Shown here: positions 26,395 through 33,552 of the stretch, in pieces
Layout of the letters: every line of letters starts with the position of its first letter
Numbering within the stretch: the stretch's first letter is position 1
Source of the DNA: Shewanella violacea DSS12
Lineage (GTDB): Bacteria > Pseudomonadota > Gammaproteobacteria > Enterobacterales > Shewanellaceae
Assembly (NCBI RefSeq): GCF_000091325.1
Contig: NC_014012.1
Coordinates: 2,400,824-2,464,823, forward strand
Direction of reading: 5' to 3'
Length of the DNA stretch: 64,000 bases
Program-made: the position numbers and the translations under genes
The notes under the pieces: model-generated
Told to the model about the DNA's origin: nothing
Seen by the model: only the letters and a program-made list of their open reading frames with translations
Database searches by the model: none

Positions 26395-28161
26395 TTAAAA
26401 GTCCACCTTAGCTTGCTTGTCTAGCGCCAGGATTTCAGTCTCGTACTTTTCGATTTGATCTTTATGGATATCAAAGTCTGACTTACTCTGTAGTTGAGCA
26501 TGTCGCTGTTTAATTTCCTCCAAAGAACCCCAATCCTGCCTAAGTAAGGTACCTAGCTTATCGAACACTCCGGTGCGTCGGCTTAAACCTTCGAGGGAAA
26601 GCTCCAGATCGAGAAGTTTCTGTACCATCTCAGGCTCTACCGCATATTGTTCACTTAAATCTTGCAGTATTTGTGCTTCAAGTTCGCCGAAACTAGAGTT
26701 GTCATTAATCACCCAGTTAAGATCGGTACCGAATACTTCACGATAAATCTTTGGCAGTGTATCGGCCCAATCCGGCTCATTAGGATCGTTGAGCCATTCT
26801 TGACGAATAGCATGAAGCTCGGGCTCAGTGACTAAGGTGACAGAATAACCGTTTTTATTAAATTCTCTTTGTTGTACCAATAACTCAGTGAGCCACTCTT
26901 TACGGCACTTAAGCCAATAAGGTCCTGGCACATGTGCGCGCTCAGATGATAACTCTTGACCCTCTTTAACACGTTGATAATTAACTTTACCTACACGGCG
27001 TTTGAAGTTGCGATAAATATCTTTATTCGCTGGTACATTCGTTTCAGCAAGCTTATTTCGGAAGGTGAGTAGAGGTTGCATCCACTCTTCGCCATTTTTA
27101 ATCAGGCTTTCCATGGCACGATCTTTAGTGACAACTGTACAGGTCCAACAGCCAAATCGTGAGTTACCACATGATGGTGTGCTGTCATCGATGACCATAG
27201 GGCACTCACCTTGATCAGATGAGTCTTTATACAGGTTCCAAAGAGTGAGGTTTTTACCGCCCCAAGGATTTTCCCATTCAAGGTCATACTCATTTGACCA
27301 TTTTTTACCTATGCCCATAGGGGAGATTGTCACCTCTAAGCTACAGGCACGAATGAGTTTCCACACATCATCCATACTCCAAGTATCGATAGGGGTATAA
27401 ATAAAGGCATTTGCTAGTGTGGTATGACGAGCGAGTCGGGTATTTTCAATTTTATGTTTTGCAATAACCTGAGCACGAGAAGCACTTTCTTGACTACGTG
27501 AACCAAGAATCACTATGACTTCATCATGTTGTGAGACTTTCTCTTTAATAAAATCACTCACTGGATCGATTTTCATCCGCTCGGTACACCAACGGAAACT
27601 TTGGGTCGGGGCAGGGTAGCCTTTGCCCAATAAGCAAGACCAGAATGTTTGATGAGGCTTAGGTAATACCTTGTGAGTAGTCAAAGGTAAACCATCACGC
27701 TTAGCATGGTTACCAATAGTCTCTAGTGACTTGTTGACGTGATCCACTACCAGTGGTGTTTCCACTAAGGTATCTGATGCTACGACATAAACAGGTTTGG
27801 TACGTTTAGCCTTATCGAGTGACAATAATGCTAAATAAATGAGTGTAACAACGGCCGTTGAGTCTTTACCGCCGCTATAGCCAATAACCCAAGGGCGATT
27901 GTCGGAACAATAAACACTTTGAACATCATCAATAAAATGTTGAAGTAAAAAGCCTTCATTGCTTTTTTGCTCGCGCAATAAGTCACGACATAAATTCATA
28001 CTGACTTGATGCTTTAATGAATCATCAAGCTTGTTATATTTATCTAACTCTACAGGTAAAGTGTCACTATTTTTATATCGCTTGAAGCCGGCAAAGAATT
28101 CTTTTTGAATATATTCTAACTGCTCATCGTCTAGCGCATCGGCTTGGAATAAATCAGCCAT
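26395..28161 (-). CDS. dndC: DNA phosphorothioation sulfurtransferase DndC
   Basis: A 588-residue PAPS reductase-like PP-loop protein. The PP-loop SGGKDS is at about 96-101, followed by a RWCTERMKIDPV motif and the Cys cluster SCGNSRFGCWTC (with a preceding Cys in GECPMV), which matches the 4Fe-4S site of DndC. It activates the DNA backbone with ATP and passes the sulfur. ATG 28161 is preferred to GTG 28173 because GTGAGG lies seven bases before it; this gives an 8-bp overlap with dndB. The sulfur donor DndA is not encoded in the window, so an IscS-type enzyme must serve. Confidence 0.96.
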   Translation of the reverse strand: MADLFQADALDDEQLEYIQKEFFAGFKRYKNSDTLPVELDKYNKLDDSLKHQVSMNLCRDLLREQKSNEGFLLQHFIDDVQSVYCSDNRPWVIGYSGGKDSTAVVTLIYLALLSLDKAKRTKPVYVVASDTLVETPLVVDHVNKSLETIGNHAKRDGLPLTTHKVLPKPHQTFWSCLLGKGYPAPTQSFRWCTERMKIDPVSDFIKEKVSQHDEVIVILGSRSQESASRAQVIAKHKIENTRLARHTTLANAFIYTPIDTWSMDDVWKLIRACSLEVTISPMGIGKKWSNEYDLEWENPWGGKNLTLWNLYKDSSDQGECPMVIDDSTPSCGNSRFGCWTCTVVTKDRAMESLIKNGEEWMQPLLTFRNKLAETNVPANKDIYRNFKRRVGKVNYQRVKEGQELSSERAHVPGPYWLKCRKEWLTELLVQQREFNKNGYSVTLVTEPELHAIRQEWLNDPNEPDWADTLPKIYREVFGTDLNWVINDNSSFGELEAQILQDLSEQYAVEPEMVQKLLDLELSLEGLSRRTGVFDKLGTLLRQDWGSLEEIKQRHAQLQSKSDFDIHKDQIEKYETEILALDKQAKVDF

Positions 28162-29263
28162 TAGATGCCTCACTACTTGGTATATGTTGGTTTTCTAGGG
28201 CTCGCTCTTCCGGAGTTAATGAAAGTGACAAAGTTTGCTTAAGTGCGTTGGTGGTCAACATGATGTTGGTAGACGCTTTACTTAACTTGCCATGTAGCAT
28301 GCTTCGGTGGGCCCATACAGGATTGGATTTTCTCCAATCGACATTTTTTAATTGCTTAATTGTTTCTTTCCATTCATTAGGTTGTGCTGTAATTAATGAA
28401 CAACCCAATGAGCCCAATGCATGCAATCCAACACCATGTGCATGGATATATTCTTGCCTAAATTGGGAAGGGGATAACTCTTTTTTTATTACCATTTGCC
28501 ATTCTGGAGTCGCTGCAAACACCGCTTGCCAATATTCAGAAGCTAATTGCTTCTCTTCATCAGTGAAACTGTCTTTCATGCCTTTACCCAGCAGTGCTCG
28601 GTTTGCTTGCTTCAAGCTACTCAGGGTGAAGAGTTTACCGCTCTTAGAGCTGATGCTTGATTTCTCCATCTCAGTAAAACCGTTAAAAGGTTTAATGGTT
28701 TTTGCTAAATGCCTTGCAAGCTCGGCACTCTCGTCTCTGTGATCGTACAGCGCACCTAAGGAAGGGCTGGGTTTAACCGCATATTTGTTCAGGTCGGCAA
28801 ACATCTGCTGGCTTCGCTCAAGACCTTCATCGACAAAAAACAACACAGGTATGTTGTCATGGGCTAATTCAGGTTGCTCTTTTATTGCGGCTTCGATTGC
28901 GGCACGTCTGTGCTGACCGTCATTGATAAGGATTTGAGCATCCATTGGTATTTTTAATGTACCTAAGTTAGGTGTATCCAGATGATCACTTTCTTCGAAG
29001 GTGACTGTTGAAGCCACTGAAACTGTTAAGGCTGAAAAAACATAGCCTTTGGGATTGTCTACAAGATAACGTACCATCTCTGGGATACGTGATTTATTTA
29101 ACGTACGCTGAGCCCTTAGCTCTGGAGGCACTTCTTCTTCGTCAAACACGAAGATTTTAGGAATAGTGCTTAAGGGACAAGTCGCTATGTAGAAAGGCTT
29201 TCCAGCTTGAATCCCCCTCACTGCTGGAAATGAAAAACAATAACCATCTTGTGCGCTTCTCAT
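28154..29263 (-). CDS. dndB: DNA phosphorothioation regulator DndB
   Basis: A 369-residue DGQHR-domain protein: ILINDGQHRRAAIEAAIKE with DGQHR at residues 115-119, preceded by YVFSALTVSV and followed by FFVDEGLERSQQMFADLNKYA. DndB is not required for modification but controls its level, and is reported to act as a transcriptional repressor of dnd genes in other bacteria. First gene of dndBCDE; AGGAG precedes its ATG. The 90 bp upstream hold many ACGT-centred motifs and a good promoter, suggesting autoregulation. Confidence 0.95.
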   Translation of the reverse strand: MRSAQDGYCFSFPAVRGIQAGKPFYIATCPLSTIPKIFVFDEEEVPPELRAQRTLNKSRIPEMVRYLVDNPKGYVFSALTVSVASTVTFEESDHLDTPNLGTLKIPMDAQILINDGQHRRAAIEAAIKEQPELAHDNIPVLFFVDEGLERSQQMFADLNKYAVKPSPSLGALYDHRDESAELARHLAKTIKPFNGFTEMEKSSISSKSGKLFTLSSLKQANRALLGKGMKDSFTDEEKQLASEYWQAVFAATPEWQMVIKKELSPSQFRQEYIHAHGVGLHALGSLGCSLITAQPNEWKETIKQLKNVDWRKSNPVWAHRSMLHGKLSKASTNIMLTTNALKQTLSLSLTPEERALENQHIPSSEASNG

Positions 29264-29269
29264 GGGAAC

Positions 29270-29352
29270 TCCTAACGTGAAACATGACGTTAATTAAAGT
29301 TTAGTACGTCAACGTATCACGTCAAATCTAGTGTAAGACGTTATAGGTATAA
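29270..29352 (-). promoter_or_regulatory. dndB promoter with a cluster of ACGT-centred motifs
   Basis: On the minus strand, TTGACG (29320-29325) and TAAACT (29298-29303) with a 16-bp spacer make a convincing sigma-70 promoter, its -10 box 35 bp before the dndB ATG. The same 80 bp contain at least six ACGT cores, including TTGACGT twice 13 bp apart, TAACGTC twice and CACGTTA once. That density is unusual and suggests repressor sites over the promoter, possibly for DndB. Confidence 0.6.
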
Positions 29353-29435
29353 CGGGGGAGGTGGCTATTCTAGTAGATTATGACATGCAATGCACGGAGG
29401 AAAAGTAGAATCTGTGTCTTCAGTTTAATAAGTAG

Positions 29436-31472
29436 TCAGGTTAGTTTATAAAAGCGATAGCCCCGAATTTCAAGGCCTTTTGGCTTCAAACTTGATGTGA
29501 CAGCATTCAAGTTACAGGGCCTTTTATTGTCTTCAAAAATATCCTCTTTCTTCAATCGTTTATCAAATGAAATTTGTTTGTTGAAGTCTTCGAATGTTTC
29601 ATCCTGAAACTGGCTCTTATATATCAGTGGTGGTCGGTTGTCTTTTTCTACATAGTCAAAAAAATCCACATCCAACTGCCACATCTTGACCTTAATACGC
29701 TCACGTAAGGTGGGCAGGGGGCTGGTATCAAAGTCATCGTATCCCATAAAGCTGACTTTGCCTGAGGTGATATGGATTTTTACTACATCTATTTCATCTA
29801 GCTCACCGTAGAGCTGCGCCGCGGCGCCTACGTATACCCGTAATAGTGCCGGTAGATAAGGCAGGAATTTTTTGTGAAGCTCTAGTGAGTGGCCTAGGTT
29901 TAGCTTGCTGGCTGGTAGCGATTCATGTGCTTGACTACAGGCAGCTTCAATCTCTTCAGTATTGGCGATACGGTAAAGCAAAGTTTTTGATTCGGCCAGT
30001 GCCACTCTATAAGTGTCGAAGAACACCTTGATGTCACGTTTCTGCTCTTCGGGTAGATGTTGGTAGCCTTTGTGCTGCTCAAACTGACATAAAGCGAAGT
30101 ACACCAGTAGATCTTCTCGCCGCATCTCAATCGCAGCTTCAAATTCGCTAGTAGCCTGTTCACCCTGAACTTGGAGTAGTAACTTGAGCGCCTTCTTGGC
30201 ATTACCAAGGGCTGAATTTATATCTGCTATCTCAGAAAATTCTTCCTGTACCGGCAGCCGACCTAGTTGTAAACACCGATCCCAAAATCGATTGAGTAAC
30301 TCATGATGGCGGGTAAACAGTAATCTAGCTTGCTCTTCACTCGTGGGAGTCGGTGCTGTGATTTGTTTCCAGGCATGGTGGCGCTTGAATCGCCCAGAGA
30401 GAAAGCGCTGCTCTTCAATCTTGTCTTTAAAGACATAATAAATACCAGGTGCGATGGCGATAGCATTCTCATCCAGGGTGCGTTCTATATATCCTTTGAG
30501 CTCAGCCTGTGCATAGTACTTTTGAAAGGTGTTACGGGAGGTGATGACGCCGTCTTTATACGGCGTGAACTGGCTGATGTATTTGTCATTGGCTAACATG
30601 GCAGATACCACCAGCAGCTTTTGAGTCAGTAGCCACGCGCCTATTAGAGCTTCACTTCTTTCAACCTGATCTTCAATCACATTGATCACGAAGCCAATAT
30701 TCACCAGATCTGAGGTAAGTTTATCGTCTTCGGGCCTAAAGTTTGGATCCCAGCCGATGGCATCGAGCCCGTGTGCTTGTAACTCGGTTAAGTCATCACC
30801 GCGGCCGCAGCCATAATCAAAAATTGTATAGTCACCATTAAGATAACCTTGCTTGGCCAGCTGTTTCATTGGTGCCGATAGCTCATGACGCACAATTGCT
30901 GTTTTATGACGATCAATTGATGATGCTTGTTCACTATTATTTGGCGACGTGAGGGCTGAACTGCGAAATAACCTGCCATCGAGCAGCGTATACCCGTGCC
31001 GCTCTATCACTCTTAACCAAGACTGCTTAAAGCCTATCATACGACTGTTATCGTAGAGCCCCGCATTTTCTCCCTCTTGGGTAATGCATTCAAACTCTTC
31101 ATAGCTAGTGTGGTGTGTGGGCAGCATGGTTTCTTTGCGATGCAGAATAGGCGGATTATCGCTATTTTTATAATCGACAATGCGATGGCTTAATTTATTG
31201 AGATCTACGGTGACACTCTGTGTGAGCGATGGATAAGCTTCGGTGAAGAAGGAGGGATAAGAGAGTAAGGATAATCTGAACTCATTACGGGATAACTTAA
31301 CTATGTGCCAGTCTTGAGTCTCAACTTTTAGTGCTTTAGCGACTGCGTGGATAAACTGAGTAAGCGACGCTTCTATCTCACTGAAGCTATCTTTATGTAG
31401 ATAAACGGCGTCTGGTAATTTTTTCCCTAAGGGGATGTCACGAATTAGGTGAGTAAACTGCAGTGCATCCAT
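29436..31472 (-). CDS. DNA phosphorothioation-associated putative methyltransferase
   Basis: A 678-residue protein of the family regularly found beside dnd genes. A Rossmann methyltransferase core is visible: TIFDYGCGRGDDLTELQAHG (about 210-230, SAM site), GWDPNFRP, and VINVIEDQVERSEAL. The N-terminal part has HRKETMLPTHHTSYEEFE and GRLFRSSALTS; the C-terminal half is helical and ends YRFYKLT. Whether it methylates DNA and how it couples to phosphorothioation is unknown. It is last in a three-gene minus-strand operon (gaps of 10 and 29 bp upstream) and is separated from dndB by 172 bp that hold the dnd promoter. Confidence 0.85.
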   Translation of the reverse strand: MDALQFTHLIRDIPLGKKLPDAVYLHKDSFSEIEASLTQFIHAVAKALKVETQDWHIVKLSRNEFRLSLLSYPSFFTEAYPSLTQSVTVDLNKLSHRIVDYKNSDNPPILHRKETMLPTHHTSYEEFECITQEGENAGLYDNSRMIGFKQSWLRVIERHGYTLLDGRLFRSSALTSPNNSEQASSIDRHKTAIVRHELSAPMKQLAKQGYLNGDYTIFDYGCGRGDDLTELQAHGLDAIGWDPNFRPEDDKLTSDLVNIGFVINVIEDQVERSEALIGAWLLTQKLLVVSAMLANDKYISQFTPYKDGVITSRNTFQKYYAQAELKGYIERTLDENAIAIAPGIYYVFKDKIEEQRFLSGRFKRHHAWKQITAPTPTSEEQARLLFTRHHELLNRFWDRCLQLGRLPVQEEFSEIADINSALGNAKKALKLLLQVQGEQATSEFEAAIEMRREDLLVYFALCQFEQHKGYQHLPEEQKRDIKVFFDTYRVALAESKTLLYRIANTEEIEAACSQAHESLPASKLNLGHSLELHKKFLPYLPALLRVYVGAAAQLYGELDEIDVVKIHITSGKVSFMGYDDFDTSPLPTLRERIKVKMWQLDVDFFDYVEKDNRPPLIYKSQFQDETFEDFNKQISFDKRLKKEDIFEDNKRPCNLNAVTSSLKPKGLEIRGYRFYKLT

Positions 31473-31501
31473 GTTTTCCCTTAATGATTAATCATTAGCA
31501 G

Positions 31502-31720
31502 TTAGTCAGACGGAGTATCCAACAGATATAGGTAGCTATTACCTTTCTTTTTAAAGACTAACTCACCGCTCATTCGTTTATGCATCAAATCACAACCCGA
31601 TATTCCAAGTTTGCTCATGGTTGCTTTACTGGTTAACCGTTTGCTACTTTCGATATCTTCTCTACTGGCCAAATTGGCTATAGATTGTTCGAGGTGTTTA
31701 CCTTTTGGGTCATGACTCAT
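31502..31720 (-). CDS. small phosphorothioation-operon protein, function unknown
   Basis: A 72-residue protein (MSHDPKGKHLEQSIANLASR at its N-terminus). I do not recognise it. The ATG at 31720 is chosen because GAGG is eight bases upstream, and it avoids the 35-bp overlap with the preceding gene that the longer frame would need. The sequence has a helical first half and a KRMSGELVFKKKGNSYLYLL strand pair, so it is a small soluble domain. Placed between the M15-like gene and the methyltransferase, it is probably part of the same complex or pathway. Confidence 0.65.
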   Translation of the reverse strand: MSHDPKGKHLEQSIANLASREDIESSKRLTSKATMSKLGISGCDLMHKRMSGELVFKKKGNSYLYLLDTPSD

Positions 31721-31730
31721 CTGTACAACC

Positions 31731-32315
31731 TCAGTAGTGCAGCCGTCTAAGCATGGTAATAGCATCGTTTCCTGATGCTCTGTTTCCAGGCGTCCTGCGC
31801 CCAGAAATTTGATCGGTATTCATCAACTGTACGAATTGATTCATCTCAGGTCCATAACTGATATGTAGCGGCCGTGACTTGCCATAATAGTAGATACGAT
31901 CAAATTCTAGGTGTTCTGCTATCCAAACTATGACTTCAGCCATTTTGTCAGCCATAGAATCCACCTCAAAGTCGACCGCAGCCCCCAAGCGTGTGCATAT
32001 CAATTTACCCTTGCTGTTTAGCTCATGGCAAGCATGTTGATCAATATTGGGCGCAATGTGGGGATTATCATTGTGTGTAATCGCCCGTGATAGCTGCGGT
32101 GAGCAAAAGCCATAGGTGAGGGTGATAGGGCCGAAGCGATCCACAATAGGGTCAAGCAGATGAACGGCTAATTGTTGCAGTGCGTCGAAGGTTTGATCTT
32201 GAAGCGGAATGTTAATCACTTTACCAAGTCTAGCGGTATCACTACACTCGATTAAATCTTGATAGTTGAAATGTCGACTGGCTTGAGCATTCAGTGCAGG
32301 TTTGATCAACTTCAC
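31731..32315 (-). CDS. peptidase M15-like protein of the phosphorothioation island
   Basis: A 194-residue protein resembling D-Ala-D-Ala carboxypeptidase (M15-type) folds: LTYGFCSPQLSR, DQHACHELNSKGK, a candidate metal Asp in RLGAAVDFEVD and a candidate His in RPLHISYGPE. M15 proteins normally cut cell-wall peptides outside the cytoplasm, but there is no signal peptide, and the gene leads a three-gene operon with a phosphorothioation-associated methyltransferase. It may be a lysin recruited as an effector or an enzyme with a changed substrate. The start is GTG. Fold assignment is moderate, function unknown. Confidence 0.65.
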   Translation of the reverse strand: MKLIKPALNAQASRHFNYQDLIECSDTARLGKVINIPLQDQTFDALQQLAVHLLDPIVDRFGPITLTYGFCSPQLSRAITHNDNPHIAPNIDQHACHELNSKGKLICTRLGAAVDFEVDSMADKMAEVIVWIAEHLEFDRIYYYGKSRPLHISYGPEMNQFVQLMNTDQISGRRTPGNRASGNDAITMLRRLHY

Positions 32316-32470
32316 ATGTCACCATTTTTCGTTTTCCCAGTTCTTATCGAGAATGACATATTTTAGCGTCATATCAAGTATCTGTTTGCTGGTTTATGCT
32401 TTAGGTTAATGTAAGTGCCATTAAAAAGTTTTGATTGTTCAGTGATTGAAACAAAAGGGAGTGGTTTATT

Positions 32471-33367
32471 TTGTTACTACTAACTTCAATATTTCTCATC
32501 GCTTCATTGGGCTACTTAGCGCAAACCACGGGATTATGTCTTGTAAGAGGGGTGAACGAAGCGCTTACGGGCAAGCCTATTTTCCTTTTATCCATTTTAA
32601 CTAGTGGCTCACTAGCTTGGGTTTCAATTCTTATCGGTGATTATGCTGGTATCGCTATTCCATTTATCTCTTACGAATATTCATTCTTAGCACTCGTTGG
32701 TGGCTTGCTGTTTGGTATTGGCGCAGCTTTTAATAGCGGTTGCGGCGTGTCGACAATCAGTAAACTTGCTAGAGGGCAGTTAGTCATGTTTTTCACTATT
32801 TGCGGTTGGCTAGTCGGCTGGTTATTGCTAACTACTTTTGTTCCACAATATCAGATAGCTCAATACCAACTCAATTCCAGTTGGCACATTGCCATTTTAA
32901 TTACAGTGTCTTTTACCATAGTCTTATGTACTACAAGAATGAGTAAAGAAAGCAGGCGCCTATGGTTGAGTATGCTAGGTATTGGACTCACGGCTGGCAT
33001 TGTATTTTTGACTGAACCTAAGTGGACGCCAAGTGGGCTGTTAAAAGACATTAGTTTGTCACTATGGCATCAAGATTCAGGCTTATGGCCCTCTGACAGT
33101 AGATTCTTATTAATCGCCGCTTTGATTATTGGAATGATTGTAGCAGCGGTTCATCGTAAAACGTTCAAGTTTATACCGTTAAATGGGAAGGATTGTATTC
33201 GTCATTTACTAGCGGGCTGTTTGATGGGAATAGGTGCAGCCATTGCCAGTGGCGGCAATGATAGCCAGCTACTTCTAGGCCTACCGTCTTTGTCACCGGC
33301 AGGCATTACTACCATTTTTAGCATGTTAGTTGGGATAGCACTGGGAAGGCTGATCACAAGAGTTTAA
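32471..33367 (+). CDS. YeeE/YedE-family sulfur (thiosulfate-type) transporter
   Basis: A 298-residue membrane protein with about nine hydrophobic segments. It has the family repeats: GLLFGIGAAFNSGCGVSTISKLARG in the first half (conserved Cys in the pore motif) and CLMGIGAAIASGGNDSQLLLG in the second. Relatives such as TsuA import thiosulfate, and others move sulfur compounds; the second half lacks the usual Cys. TTG start with AAAGGGAGTGG upstream. It is divergent from the M15-like gene and is the last gene before repeats resume at 33381, so it may belong to the island and supply sulfur for DNA modification; that link is inference. Confidence 0.82.
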   Translation: MLLLTSIFLIASLGYLAQTTGLCLVRGVNEALTGKPIFLLSILTSGSLAWVSILIGDYAGIAIPFISYEYSFLALVGGLLFGIGAAFNSGCGVSTISKLARGQLVMFFTICGWLVGWLLLTTFVPQYQIAQYQLNSSWHIAILITVSFTIVLCTTRMSKESRRLWLSMLGIGLTAGIVFLTEPKWTPSGLLKDISLSLWHQDSGLWPSDSRFLLIAALIIGMIVAAVHRKTFKFIPLNGKDCIRHLLAGCLMGIGAAIASGGNDSQLLLGLPSLSPAGITTIFSMLVGIALGRLITRV

Positions 33368-33380
33368 AGGCTTTGTTAAT

Positions 33381-33464
33381 GTCTTTCCGGCACTCTCGTT
33401 GGCTGGAATCCACTTATTAGAACCTAAAGATAAGCACTGGATCCCGGAACGAGTCCGGGATGAC
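33381..33464 (+). repeat. family A repeat at the right edge of the defence island
   Basis: A complete A unit, GTCTTTCCGGCAC...GGCTGGAATCC, spacer, then CTGGATCCCGGAACGAGTCC and GGGATGAC, in the opposite orientation to all copies left of 9.84 kb. It begins 13 bp after the sulfur-transporter stop and is the first repeat after 23.5 kb without any. Confidence 0.9.
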
Positions 33465-33552
33465 AATTAGGTGAGTAGAACCTTAACAATATGAATGAGA
33501 GTGGGTAAGGCCGAACCATTTCTATTGTTGAATAATCATTCGGCCTTAATTT

